Below, in pieces: positions 29,941 to 41,024 of a DNA stretch of 64,000 bases (its first letter is position 1; the number at the start of each line of letters is the position of its first letter). Origin of the DNA: Agarophyton chilense (lineage: Eukaryota; Rhodophyta; Florideophyceae; Gracilariales; Gracilariaceae); assembly GCA_030374765.1 (NCBI GenBank), contig JARGXX010000116.1, forward strand, positions 372,001 to 436,000. The letters are read 5' to 3'. The notes beneath the pieces are model-generated. The model did not search any database and was not told the DNA's origin. It saw nothing but the letters and a program-made list of their open reading frames with translations. Both the position numbers and the translations under genes were made by a program.

Positions 29941-30447
29941 TCAGCACCCAACTAATGCTACAAAAGAGAGAGCGGGTAGTCGGAGCACGTCGACTTTTCG
30001 CCCAAGCACACCGGCCCGCATCGTGACTTGCACAACTTCAACCTGTGCGGCGCAGTTGCACGAGTTCGTAACAAAGTCTTGGCATACTGCACTGTATGTA
30101 TACATACTTGCTGTACGGAATGCCCAGTTGCCGGTTTGGTCCTGATCCGCATATGCGCCTCGCTGTTGCAAAAATTGCGCTGTCCTCTGCAGCAACCGCT
30201 TCCGCCAGTGAGTTGTACGTTTTGGGTCTCGACGATTTACCTGCCGCCTCACAGCCAGTGACAAGCACAAGACGAAACACATTTGCATCGCCTTCCAAGG
30301 CTGCAACGCCTTGTTACATGTTGCAGCTGTATGTAGTCGCCAAAGCAGGTGCGTGGGTAGAACTGTTAAAGAAGGGAGGGAAACAGTAAGAAGTAAAGAA
30401 AATGACTCTGTGTCTGTTTTCATTGGCGGCCGGCGACGCACGGGCAT
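29941..30447. other. Unresolved open region in the left arm
   Basis: Both strands stay open here: 168 codons on the minus strand, and several shorter frames on the plus strand (for example 30096-30389). The right arm repeats all of them almost unchanged. Near-identity of the arms gives no codon signal to choose between strands. I assign no product. Confidence 0.25.
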
Positions 30448-30982
30448 TCGCTGGAGAGATTAGAACTTGGCGCTACGCTCTTTGTGCAGCGCTTATGCTC
30501 TGCGTCACATGGACGTGAGCTTCGAATTTGTTTCAAAGATAAGGCGGGGGGCATTTTATAGCTGTATTTCATGGCATGAAAGAACGAAGAAGATATCATT
30601 TTAGTTCGCACGTTAAGAACTTGTGTGAATGTGAATCGATTCTATCAACTCACCGATTGCAGACAAGCTTGGTTGTTTGGAACAAAATAAAATGGAATCT
30701 GGTATGGTGGTGTAGAGATGGAAGCAATTCAAGCACGGTGCACGCCGTGCTCCCCAGTAGTGTATTTATATACGAAGGTACGCTGCATACATCTAGAATG
30801 AGCTGGGCAACAGCGCTGCCGTCTTCGGAAGACGGCATCGACAGTTGGATTGTCTATATGATGTTCATTGTGGCGGACCAATGACAGGCATGCAGGTAGA
30901 ATGTCGGAGGCGGACACACAGTTCCTTACGAAAAGCGTCATCAAGAAAAGCGCATCGTAACAACGCGTGCCGCGCGCCACGG

Positions 30983-32077
30983 CTACCGGATGGTGTTTCC
31001 GGAGCCCTTGTTATGCTCATCTTTCCAGTCATCCCATCTGCGCGCCTCCATAGTCTGGCGGAGCACGGCGTCTTCGCCATCGCTGTCCTCCTGCTCACTG
31101 CGGCGCTTGGCGGCAATGTCCTTTTCGCTCTTGTCCATTTCGACGCGCGCCAAGCGCTGCGCCTCAATCTCACCCCACTGCTCGACGGTATACGTGGGAA
31201 GCGAGTGACTGGGGCGAAACACGGCGTCTCTCTCGCGCTGACGCTCATTGACGATGCGGAAGGTGGGTGGCATATGCGGCAGCACGGCGGACGGCGCGCT
31301 CGCGCGTGCCTGGTCCGCCTTGACGCGCGGGTCCATGCCCTTAGCTCTCTGACGCTCGGCGAAGCGCAAGATGGCAATCTCCTCCCGCAATGTGGCGAAC
31401 AGGTCGAGCGCGCGGCGCACGGCAGACTTCAACAGCAGCAGCCACGCCTCGCGCTGATCGGCGTCGTCGCGATCGGCGTCGCCTCGGCGCTCAAGACCGT
31501 CCAGTAGTGCATTGAGTCTGGCCTCTGCAGCGCGCTCCAAGCGAAAGCGGGCAATCTTCTGCTCGCGACGCTGCGCGGGCGCAAGTGTCGACGGCGACGA
31601 CTCGTCATCGACGCGCTCAGCGTCGGGCAAGACGTGTCGGCGCTCCGTTTCGCCCAATAGCGCGTACGCATCCACCTGGACGAAGAACACGTCCAGCGCG
31701 GCGTCGCAGAGCTGCAGATGGTGCAGACGCGCCGATGGGTCGCCCTGCCAGGCGTGCAGCGCGGCGGCGCGCAAATAATGCAGCAGCAAGAAGCGGAGAC
31801 ACGGCGTGGGCAGCTCGCACAACGACTCGTTACGCGAGAGAAGCGCGGCAACACGAACACCATCAATGGCGGCGTCGCAGGCGGCTATGGCGGCGTCCGC
31901 CGGCTGTGGCGCGCCGGCGGGCGGAGCGCGCGTGCTGCGGCGCGGCGACGACGACGACGGCGCCGCGCCGCTCATACGCGACAGCGCTGGCCACGGCTCC
32001 GTCGCCGAGGTGACGGCGCTCACCGCGCGCGCGAAGCGCATCGTCAGCGGCGCGTCTGCCGCGCGCGCATCTTCCAT
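30983..32077 (-). CDS. TAP42: TAP42/IGBP1-family PP2A regulator
   Basis: 364-aa all-helical TAP42/alpha4 protein, which binds the catalytic subunits of PP2A-type phosphatases and, in fungi, works downstream of TOR. Start MEDARAADAPLTMRFARAVSAV chosen: it follows a GC-rich 5' region that only happens to be open. Family blocks in order: LCELPTPCLRFLLLHYLRAAAL, DAALDVFFVQVDAYALL, the phosphatase-binding stretch RREQKIARFRLERAAEARL, helical LLKSAVRRALDLFATLREEIAIL, and the C-terminal PTYTVEQWGEIEAQR. An acidic-basic tail ends it (DDWKDEHNKG). Unspliced. Head-to-head with the syntaxin 5 gene. Confidence 0.88.
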   Translation of the reverse strand: MEDARAADAPLTMRFARAVSAVTSATEPWPALSRMSGAAPSSSSPRRSTRAPPAGAPQPADAAIAACDAAIDGVRVAALLSRNESLCELPTPCLRFLLLHYLRAAALHAWQGDPSARLHHLQLCDAALDVFFVQVDAYALLGETERRHVLPDAERVDDESSPSTLAPAQRREQKIARFRLERAAEARLNALLDGLERRGDADRDDADQREAWLLLLKSAVRRALDLFATLREEIAILRFAERQRAKGMDPRVKADQARASAPSAVLPHMPPTFRIVNERQRERDAVFRPSHSLPTYTVEQWGEIEAQRLARVEMDKSEKDIAAKRRSEQEDSDGEDAVLRQTMEARRWDDWKDEHNKGSGNTIR

Positions 32078-32439
32078 CGCGCCGTCGCCCGCGACGCTCG
32101 TCGCTGGCGCCACGTCCGTACGAAGCGAAACGCGGCGCTGAAACGAATAAGTCCAAACGAAACGCTGGCGAAGGGGAAGCAGGCAACTTGCGCACTGCGC
32201 CCAAGCAAAAAGGCGGCGTGTGCACGTGGCGCGCCCGCGCGGCATCAAAGCGCGCTGTCAGCGTGGCGCGAAGCGCGCTTCGCCCCGTGCTGCGCATCCG
32301 CGCCGTAAGTTGTCCAGTTTCCGCTTCTACTGGAGAGAGAGCGCGTAGCCGGTCAAGGTGACCATTGTCCCAGCCCGCCGTCTTCATGCGCCGCCGCCGA
32401 GCACCACCACCGCCGCAAAGCGCGTCGCCCGCCGCCACA

Positions 32440-33366
32440 ATGACGCTAGCCGCGCCGTCGTCCGCGCGCGACCGCACCGCCGAGTTCGCCATCGTGCTAC
32501 AAGCCGTGTGCGCCGCGCGACGCAAGCCGCCCGCACCACCGCCGCCCGCCGCGCCACCGCCGCCGCGCTCCGACTTCGCCCGTCTCGCCGCAAAGGTTGG
32601 CGCCCATATTCACCACACCTCCGCAAAGCTCGCAAAGCTCACCAAGCTTGCGCAGCGTCGCTCGCTCTTTGACGACCCCACCGCAGAGATCCAGCAGCTC
32701 ACCGCCATCATTAAGCACGACATTTCTGCCCTCAACGCCGAGCTCACTGATTTGCAGCGTTTGCGCGACGCCGCGCGCCGCTCCGACAACAAGCAGGCCG
32801 GTGATCACTCGGAGAATGTCGTGCACTCGTTGCGCGGCCGCCTGGGCGCCACTGCTGACGGCTTTAAGAAGGTGCTCAAGATGCGCACCGACAGCCTCGC
32901 CGCTCAGCACGATCGTCGCTCTCACTTCATGTCTAACACCACTGATGCCCTCATTTTCGCCCCCCCCGCCGCCAACGTCGCTCTCGATCTCGGTCAGGGC
33001 AGTCTCGGCGCCTCGTCTAACTTCCAGTCCTCTCAGCCTCCCACCCACCCCGCCCGCCCTGTCGCTATGGTCACTGCCCCCCGCGAAACCACCTACCACC
33101 AGGCGCGCGCCGACGCCGTCAAACAGGTCGAGAGCACCATCGTCGAGCTGGGTCAGATTTTCAATCAGTTGGCAACCATGGTTTCCGAGCAAGGCGAACT
33201 GGTCGAGCGAATCGACGCCAATGTTGACGACACCGTTTCCAATATGAACGCAGGCCAGAATCAGCTCATGATTTACTACAATAGTATCGCGGGAAATCGA
33301 GCCCTTATACTCAAGGTATTTGCCGTGCTCCTGGCTTTCCTTGTGCTTTGGACTGTTATATTGTAA
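32440..33366 (+). CDS. STX5: Syntaxin 5/Sed5-like Qa-SNARE of the Golgi
   Basis: 308 aa. Start MTLAAPSSARDRTAEF is chosen because the DRTxEF N-peptide is the Sly1-binding motif of Sed5/syntaxin 5, and the context GCCACAATGA is favourable. Then come a proline-rich linker, the three-helix Habc part (about 55-150, with HTSAKLAKLTKLAQRRSLFDDP, a family signature, and IQQLTAIIKHDISALN), a linker, the SNARE motif (about 225-285) with the zero-layer Gln in VSEQGELVERIDANVDD, and a C-terminal membrane anchor (LILKVFAVLLAFLVLWTVIL). It mediates ER-Golgi and intra-Golgi fusion. No intron. Confidence 0.92.
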   Translation: MTLAAPSSARDRTAEFAIVLQAVCAARRKPPAPPPPAAPPPPRSDFARLAAKVGAHIHHTSAKLAKLTKLAQRRSLFDDPTAEIQQLTAIIKHDISALNAELTDLQRLRDAARRSDNKQAGDHSENVVHSLRGRLGATADGFKKVLKMRTDSLAAQHDRRSHFMSNTTDALIFAPPAANVALDLGQGSLGASSNFQSSQPPTHPARPVAMVTAPRETTYHQARADAVKQVESTIVELGQIFNQLATMVSEQGELVERIDANVDDTVSNMNAGQNQLMIYYNSIAGNRALILKVFAVLLAFLVLWTVIL

Positions 33367-33718
33367 CTAACTCAAATACTACTCTCTCTCTTCTCATCAA
33401 CCCACCCCTGCCTATCCTTCAAAACTGCTCATTAAACAATTTGCCCCGAGTATGATTTGTCTCCAACTCTCCTCTCCCTTTTTCAGTGCCATCGACAAAT
33501 CTGTGGACTGATCAAGTTAGCTTTTACATATAAAGACACGTCTAAGCGAGCTGCATCCAAGTTGGTTATTTCTCTGTATCATCTCTAGCTAGCTCCGGTG
33601 GGGAAAAGTCTTTCCCATCACATGTACGACAGATACAAGTTAGTTCTGTTAAAAACGGTTGTACTGCTCCGTGTGTCCCTATCCTAGTTGAAGGCGTCTC
33701 AAGTCCTTTGCGTTCAAG

Positions 33719-35284
33719 TCAGTCTGACTTCAGCGGATGTTTGTTGGCCACGTGACGATTTAACACTGCCACCCTGTCAAAAGCTTGCGCACATACGCTG
33801 CACCGAAAGTGTTTCTCATTCTCACCTATACAATCACTGCTGTTGTCATCTGACTTTGCCGATCTGGAATCAGAATTTCTGTGTCCATTACGGCAACCTG
33901 TCTTCCCCGACCCGATAGCCGGTGACGCCTGATGGACAGTCCTCACATGTCTCAGCAACGAAGAGCTGTGACCAAAGGAAGCGTCGCATACCTGACAAAC
34001 AAACGGTCGTTTCTTTTCGTGAACGGCCAAGATGTGCACCCGCAGATGCCCGTCTCTGTCGAAAGAGGATGGGCATCTGGTGCATTTGAAAGGCCGTGCA
34101 GCCGACGACCGCGACCGCTCCGAACTCTCTTTTCTGTTCCTCGACGACTCGTGCTTCCCATTCAAGAATGGTGGTCGATTTCGTGAAACAGCGTGCCGTG
34201 GGGAAGTGCTTTTTGGGTTTCTCTCTTCCTTGGAAGCACCGACATGATCCGAACTTGAACCTGACAATCTCTTCCGTTCCTCTTCTCGGGCGGATATATC
34301 AGCCGCACTGCTGAGGAGAAGTTGAACGTGGCTTTCCGGGATGCTGTGACCGTTAATATGTAGAGTTGTTTCTTCTGTCTCCCCATCAATGCTGTTGGAA
34401 GAGCTAGCCTCGCTTTTTCTTTTCTTTGGCGGAGATGGGTTTCTTTCAGCCACTGTCCCTTCTTCATTATTGGTACATATCGTCGTGGGAGGTGCTGTTT
34501 TCGCTTGTAGTATGTTTTGTTTTTCGCCCTTTGACTCCTCTGCTGACTTTGCAGCAAGAACTCCATATCTCATCTTTTGCATGCTCTCAGCGGCTCTCAA
34601 AATTGCTCTCCCTTTCTCAACACCGATGACGGTCTTCCAAAACTTTCCGTTCACGGTTCCGTTCTCCGGTCCCTTCGAGCCTTGACTTTCCCCTCCTGGG
34701 CTTGTGACTTTGGCCACTGAGCCCGGCGGCGCTGCTTTCCTCACAAGATGTGATGCAATCGGTCGTACTTTGTTGTTTTCTTGTTGAGAAGGATTAGGCT
34801 TGGCTTTAACCGGGTTAAAAATAACAGAACCCGATACGGTTCTCTTGACTCCTCCGTTTGACTCCCCCTTTCCGTTTGTGTACGGGCTCGCTGCAGTCGC
34901 GACAGACTTTGGAGGTACAGCGAAAGGAACACCAGAAGGAGTGGTTGAAAATGGACGCTGGCTGGCAGGCATTGGCATGTGGTCTTGTCCATTTCCGTAC
35001 GGGAACGAGTTCATGGCGCGGTGTTGTTTTGTTCTTGGAAACGGTGGAGGTGTGCCTGTTCCTGCATTGTTTTGAGCTATAATAACTCTTGGCATCACAT
35101 CAACATCCGGAACAGGAAGGCGCAAACGCACCTCTTCCACAACGTAGCCTGAAGCTGAGGCCTCAGAACGAAACAGAGCTATCGCTGCGTCAAGCCTTGA
35201 TTGTCGGCTCTCCATTTTTGGGACTGGCATGCTGGTTGTCACCGTGGCTACTTGCTGAGCCATTCCTGTCGAAGCTGTCGGCAT
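33719..35284 (-). CDS. C2H2 zinc-finger protein, 521 aa
   Basis: Three classic C2H2 fingers at the C-terminus: FKCTRCPSSFDRDGHLRVH, FVCQVCDASFGHSSSLLRH and, after a gap of about 40 residues, FRCSVCAQAFDRVAVLNRH. Each has CX2C-X12-HX4H spacing, fit for DNA binding. The long N-terminal part (1-390) is Ser/Pro/Asn-rich and low in structure, with basic patches (PPKKRKSEASS) that could be nuclear signals. No SET, BTB or other domain. Probably a transcription regulator; the target is unknown. The two adjacent fingers are joined by a linker of the EKKRP type, related to TGEKP. Confidence 0.85.
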   Translation of the reverse strand: MPTASTGMAQQVATVTTSMPVPKMESRQSRLDAAIALFRSEASASGYVVEEVRLRLPVPDVDVMPRVIIAQNNAGTGTPPPFPRTKQHRAMNSFPYGNGQDHMPMPASQRPFSTTPSGVPFAVPPKSVATAASPYTNGKGESNGGVKRTVSGSVIFNPVKAKPNPSQQENNKVRPIASHLVRKAAPPGSVAKVTSPGGESQGSKGPENGTVNGKFWKTVIGVEKGRAILRAAESMQKMRYGVLAAKSAEESKGEKQNILQAKTAPPTTICTNNEEGTVAERNPSPPKKRKSEASSSNSIDGETEETTLHINGHSIPESHVQLLLSSAADISAREEERKRLSGSSSDHVGASKEERNPKSTSPRHAVSRNRPPFLNGKHESSRNRKESSERSRSSAARPFKCTRCPSSFDRDGHLRVHILAVHEKKRPFVCQVCDASFGHSSSLLRHVRTVHQASPAIGSGKTGCRNGHRNSDSRSAKSDDNSSDCIGENEKHFRCSVCAQAFDRVAVLNRHVANKHPLKSD

Positions 35285-38200
35285 GAGAATATCGCAACGG
35301 TGAACAGGTTTTGTTGCGGACGAACTTTCCTCTCAACCAGCGGAAGGATGACGAGCGACTTGAAGTGGACGAACCGCGTTTAACGGAGTAAATATGTTCT
35401 TTCAAAACCTGCTTACCATGGTAACGAACAACGAAAGTGCCGACACCCAATTCGTATTGTTCAAACGTTGTTGACCAGGCGAAAGACGGGATAATGTTGA
35501 CCTCTGACCGGAAGGCTATGCCCCATAAGTTGGCCAGAAATGTAAAGATAAGCATTCATCATGCCGAGACGAAGGTCCATAGCTTGGCAAGGCCCCAACA
35601 AAGTATACCTCGAGGCCATGCAATGTGGAGATTACGATTGGTGACGAACGATAAGACCACCTGTGCGCGAGACCTCTCAGTTCTGACACTGTGGCCCGTG
35701 CACAACATGAACATGGATTTCCCACCCCGAAAGAATCGAATGTCTGACGGTATACAATATAATGGTACGCAGTGGGAGAAACAGTCAAATGAATACCAAA
35801 CGACCGTGCATGCTGGAGTGGTAATCTACTGGGCAAAAACTAAGCTGACTACGTAAACTACGACAATCATACGGCCAAGGATTGAGGCCTGAGCTAAAAT
35901 GATGATGATTGCGATAAGGGGGTACTCATTTGCGTCATAGTGGGCAGGAGTACGGTCACGAGGGTGCACGCAATCTGTACGGCAACTAGTTCTGAATCTG
36001 ACCGGATGATTGCAATTCGCAAATCCCGGGTCTCGAGCTGAACTTGTGAGACAGCAAGTTTAACGTTTGACGCTGAGCTAGACTCTTTCGCAACAAACGG
36101 GAGCGGCTTCCCGGCCAGGGTTAACTCTTCGAGGAAATTTACTTTGGGCTACGCGTATACCCTCTGGCGATGGGACAAGGGCGCCCGCACAGAGCCGCTC
36201 TGGTTGACGGCCGCACGCACGGCGGGCGGCATAACTACCCATTCTGACTTGGACGAATTCCCCTCCCTACCGTCACGTGAAACGAATGTCAAAACCTTTC
36301 GAGTGCGTGTCCGGTGGGGTTCTTATACTTTTGTTTACTCCACTGTCTTGTGAGCACATCCCTGTTGAGGATGCACATGGGGCCGAATGGTTGTACTTAC
36401 AGAGCGTTTGGCCCTCAAACCCTCCGTATTCACCCATTCCAGTATCTCGTTCTCAAAAGCCCGTTTCCCGCGATTTCGAAGTCTTCGTACATGGCGGGAT
36501 ACGCTTTCCGCTTCGTTACAATGATCGGGCACGCAAATCGAACTGTCAATATTTCTGCCCACTGTCCTTGACTCCCCGAACCCTTTTTCCAGAGGGCTGT
36601 GTGTGTGTTAGACACGCGGAGAACGCAAGTTTTCACGGCTTCAATTTTTTTTATGGAGGACTCTTGCTCTGCTTTTTCCCGTTGACTTTCTTAGGGAAAG
36701 TCCTATTAAATGTCAAAACGGGGGACTTTGGGTACTTGAGGAAGCAGCAGTGTAAATATTCATTCCCTGCAATACATATACAAGGGCCAATTTCAGCGAA
36801 CTTGCTGATGCTGACACTTTGAGGCGAGGATGTATTCTTAAGAGTAAAAAACCGGATATGTCCGAAGCACAACCCAGGACAAATATGTCCCAAGCTGAGT
36901 TGAGTTTTGTGGCGTTTTTGTGTCTGTGCTTTTGAACTCACATGAACAATGTAACGAGTAAAGATCAACTACTTTATACGTGGTCTGCATCCATCAAAAA
37001 ATAATCTTTGTCATATCCACATTGCTCTAGAATGTAGCAATTACTCCACACTTGATGTGGATTTACACAAGACGTCAAATATCTGTCCAACAACAGATTC
37101 AAAGAGAGTTGCCATGGCTATCGTTTTGAAAGAGTAAAACGAACTGTCAGGTAAAGATACGTGTTATATATATAAAGCATGTTTACGAGTGTTTTTATGA
37201 GTTTCCGATAAGCAATCCTGTCACAGTGTAGATATCTTGGTTTGTTTCCCAAACGTGAGCACACCCCTGAAAGAACGTTCTACAGTTCAGTTCGTTTGCT
37301 TTATTATTTCCACTGCACTGTTCGAGATAGATCATACGCTTCGGAACAATCTTAAAAACAAGAACTCTCTCGAGGGAGATTGGGTATACGGGTTTGCCCT
37401 AAAACAGCTTGGAGGTAATGATGTTCGTTTTTGCTCGCAATAGTATTGGTGCGTAGTAGTTTTATCTCAAATGAAAGATATCAGGGCTCTGATCGTTGGC
37501 CATTGAGAAGTACAACGACAGCTCACTCCTTCAATATTTATATCAACCTATGTCCCCTCTTCTACGACTGTTACCGTGTTCCATATCAGCCATGTTCGGT
37601 ATGGCTTTTTTCGTACCTACAGCGCTGTCATTTCTTTCAGCCACACCAACTACGTGCCTTCTTGACTTCATAACAGCACCTCCTTTTTCGGTGACACTGT
37701 CTTTTTCCATCATTTCCCTTTTCTTTCGAAAACGATTGTTGCGCTGGTAACTCATATCGTGTTATAAAGCCTTCTTTTCCACAAAAATCTCTGTCAAATG
37801 ACTGTGTTTAGGGATTGAAAGCTAACAAGATTGGGGCAAAGTTTCCTTTATGTAGATTTTCTCACTTTCTCCATTCAAAGTGTGAGAGTATTAAGTTCGA
37901 AATAAGTGTATACTATCTTTGTGGCGCTATGGACCCAAGCCATGTCAGCTTCTCTATTTCTGCGCTCTCATGATATCTTCTATTAGAGCTATCCCAAACA
38001 CGTTTTTCTTCCTCTCATTTGCGGTGGCCAGAACATGCTCGGAGTCATCTATTGAAGTGCTTCTGTGCTCAAACACAGGCGATGACAGCTCGGTCCGACC
38101 GTGAGACTTTTACGGCCTTTAACGCAGAGGCTTCAATACTTTTGAGGCGGAACAACCCTATCGACAAAACCGGGGGTTGATAAGTGGCCTCAGTCTCTGT

Positions 38201-39581
38201 TCAGGTAGTGTGCTAGTGTCAGAGACGAAAAAAACCGACGTGTTTACACTTGCTCTCGTTTTGTGCTCATCGTAGAAAAGCTCGCTCGCAACTCTTGTGA
38301 CGGAGGCGTTTCACGTGAAACTCCGGTATTTTCACGCCAAAAAGCACAGTTTGGTACTTTCCATTTCCATTGGTTCCAAAAATCTCTCTACTGTTTTCTT
38401 CTTGTTCAAATCCATCATCATGACCTTATCGAAGATATAGCCGTACGAAGCTGAAAGAACAACACGTTGGAGTTAAGCAAGGGTTCAGGTTTGTCAAACA
38501 TGCAAGAGACTCAAAACAGGACGGCTGGGCGATAATTTCTCGCTGCAAAATGGTCACGCAATGGAAAACACCATGGAGGCGCTAAGTTTACTCCGTAGAT
38601 AGCAATACTCTGTACAGTCGCCAAGTGAGCGTAATATTGTTTTAGGATATGCGGGCAACGAGCCGGTTGTCTTCTTCTGCTTCTCTTCGTTAGAGACGTA
38701 ATACCGGTATTTTGCGTTACTTTGTAGAACGCACGCAATACGAGAAATGGAAGCACATATTCGTCATAACGAATAAAGGACTTATAGTTTTGAAAAAAGC
38801 ATACTTTTCGCACACAGCTTTTCTGTGTGGGATGGGAATAAAAACTGTGGCAACGAATATATTTCGGGCTCGAAACGTTAATCGTTGGTATTTGATGACT
38901 AAAGATGTGAAGACTATAGTTTGATCACGTTCACAAAGCTCATCACTTGATGGTCTGTTGCTCGGGACGACAACTGACACTTAGCGGTGGTGCAAGGGTG
39001 TGTCGCGATCGACAGGATTGGCATTTTGGTTTTCGAATTGCAGCGAGACAAGAGTGATGGGTGTCAAGCTTGCGTGAGAGGCGGATGATTGCAATCGTGA
39101 CTGCAGTGTTAAGCGATTGTAATCCGATTTGGTGCGGAAAAGTGCTGCGCAATTCATTGAAAGGTGGCAGTTGAGCAATCGGCTCACCAAAGTGGCGTAC
39201 TGATGCACATGGAAATACGTAGCATTCCTAACTTGTATTTCGCTATCAGGAAAAGAATTGGGGTGCTACATAACTATGGAGTTACAGCCAGGCACAGAGC
39301 CAAGAAGCTCTCAAAGATCATCAGATCGAACGGGGGGGGGGGGGGGGGGAAGCGCATGTGGAAAATATTCTTGTTGTGGTGGAACTGTTTGAATGGCAGG
39401 GTGGGATTGGTGGATGGAGGTACACCGTGTAAGTGGTGTACGCGTGTTACGCTCGGGCAGCGCGTGAGGGCTATGGGGGTGGCGTGAATGATGGCGCGGA
39501 GTGACTTGAAAAGAAAGCACAGCAGAGCTCGTTTGATCGGCGAAGAACGCGCGGGCGTGAAGCGCTCATGACAAGCCGCTG
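35285..39581. other. 4.3-kb stretch with no visible gene
   Basis: The longest apparent gap. It is AT-rich, and open frames (up to 181 codons at 36277-36822, plus strand) show no conserved motif, no plausible leader and no splice-supported continuation. It may hold UTRs, a non-coding RNA or multi-exon genes too fragmented to read by eye. An 18-G run ends it at 39332-39349. The right 200 nt must contain the eIF2B-beta promoter. Confidence 0.4.
39332..39349. repeat. Homopolymer of 18 G
   Basis: Uninterrupted run of 18 guanines 232 nt upstream of the eIF2B-beta-like ATG. Length may be uncertain from sequencing. Confidence 0.95.
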
Positions 39582-40577
39582 ATGATGACGTCAAGCAGCG
39601 ATGAAGAGCCAGCAGTACAAGAGCTAACACTCTCGGACGCTCTTCTCAAGACAACGCACGAGCTGCTCCGACAGTATGAAAGCGGCAGCCTCGATGAGTT
39701 CCGTCTAGCAGAGGGCGTGGCAAAACTGTTGCGCTTCGCAGTTCTTCAAAGCACCGACGCGCGAAGCGCCGTGATCGAGCTGTGCGAGGAGATCAGCAAG
39801 AGAGTGGAAGAGAAATGCATCGTGGAGGCGTTGTCGGCCACTGCGTTGGACATTGTGGCCGTGGGCGATTCGGAAGACTTTGGGAGCGTGCAAAGTAGGA
39901 TCGACAACTTGGTGTCGCAGGTGAGCTCGATGGAAGGCGGTCTTCTGGAGAGCTTGGCTTCATGTCTGACGGCGGACGGGGATGAGTGTAACGTGATGGT
40001 GCTCGCCGAGCGGGACATGGGCGTGATAGAATACGGCATAGACCAGGCGATTGCAGAAGGTGTCGGGGTTGACTTGACCATCGTGGTGGCATGTGAACAA
40101 ATGCAACAAGACGCGGAGAACATGGCGCAACGCGTGGCGAAAATGGGCGTAACATCAAGCATCGTACAAGACGCAGATGTGGCAAACGCGGTGCGACATT
40201 GCGACATGGCCATCGTGCGGGCAGTAGGAATTCAAGCGGAGGAAAAAGCACTGTGTATGCATGGCTCACGTCTGATAAGCACGGCGGCATGGTTACATCG
40301 CGTGCCACTCATGGTGGTGGGCGGCACACACACCATCACCGCGGAGGGAAGCAGCGCGCTGAGCGCCATGTGCAAGGTGGGGCGACAACCGGGGGCGACC
40401 TGGACGTATGAGCAGTGTCGGGAGGACCGCGGGCGACATGCCATCTCGGTGGTGGCGCCTGCGTACGACAGTGTGGAGCTGCAGCGTGTGCATACGGTGC
40501 TGACTGAACGCGGGTGCTTTGCCACTGACTTTATCAAGGTGCTGGCGCCGCGCGCCGGCCGCGTCAACGACGCGTGA
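39582..40577 (+). CDS. EIF2B2: eIF2B beta subunit-like translation factor
   Basis: 331-aa member of the eIF2B alpha/beta/delta regulatory family. eIF2B is the GDP-GTP exchange factor of eIF2 and the target of stress signalling. The N-terminal helical part (1-130) includes LLKTTHELLRQYESGS and ARSAVIELCEEI. The Rossmann-like C-terminal part has VMVLAERD, then the family's VRHCDMAIVRAVGIQAEEKALCM box and the following LISTAAWLHRVPLMVV strand. The end, APAYDSVELQRVHTVLTERGC, matches the beta subunit's conserved closing region, which is why I favour beta over alpha or delta. The usual VGADxVxxNG is divergent (VRAVGIQAEE). Two adjacent ATGs start it. Confidence 0.72.
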   Translation: MMTSSSDEEPAVQELTLSDALLKTTHELLRQYESGSLDEFRLAEGVAKLLRFAVLQSTDARSAVIELCEEISKRVEEKCIVEALSATALDIVAVGDSEDFGSVQSRIDNLVSQVSSMEGGLLESLASCLTADGDECNVMVLAERDMGVIEYGIDQAIAEGVGVDLTIVVACEQMQQDAENMAQRVAKMGVTSSIVQDADVANAVRHCDMAIVRAVGIQAEEKALCMHGSRLISTAAWLHRVPLMVVGGTHTITAEGSSALSAMCKVGRQPGATWTYEQCREDRGRHAISVVAPAYDSVELQRVHTVLTERGCFATDFIKVLAPRAGRVNDA

Positions 40578-41024
40578 GAGTCGTCCAAACACAGCAATGG
40601 CACCAAAGGCGCGCGCCAGCAGTGCAGCGCACTTTTACGGCTTGAGAGCCGTCGTGGCGCGCGCAAAGCAAATTCGCTGTTTCAAATCTTTTGCCAAAGG
40701 CTCTCCGCGCGCCGCCCCGCGCACCCACCTCGTCATGTCATTGCCACGACAAGCCAGCTAGCCTAGTAGTTCAGCACTCGCGTTTCTCCCCCCCCGTTTT
40801 CACGTCGCTTTTCTGCTTTCACTTAACCCCCCCCCCCCTCGCCCCCGCCCGCTCTCGACAGCTCTTTTGTCTTGTTCCCGCCGCCGCGCCCTTCTCTCGC
40901 GCCCTGCCCTCGCGCTCTGCCTTCTGTCACACCTTCCCTGCGTCTTGTCTTTCTTGCGTACTTGTGTCCGCACCCTGCTACCAAACCTCCGTCGCTTGCC
41001 TCAGCTTGTTCCCATTCAACTCAA

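Larger units (their letters stand above)
26180..30595 (+). repeat. Left arm of a 4.4-kb inverted duplication
   Basis: Matches 52716-57090 in opposite orientation. Non-coding stretches differ at only an occasional base (rough by-eye identity 98-99%); one 3-nt indel lies near 27570. The sharp outer match ends at about 30595 (GAAGAAGATA, then unrelated). At the other end the match fades between about 26350 and 26180 through a 42-nt deletion and a small insertion in the right copy. Contains the 5' two thirds of the SAC3-like gene and the secreted peptide gene. Confidence 0.93.

Noticed and set aside
30020-30400. Faint resemblance to proteasome assembly chaperone 4 on the plus strand
   Set aside because: The matching pieces lie in different frames with no usable splice sites, in both arms; too weak to name.
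36277-36822. 181-codon plus-strand frame
   Set aside because: Random-looking composition, rich in Phe, Leu and Cys, with no motif or leader.
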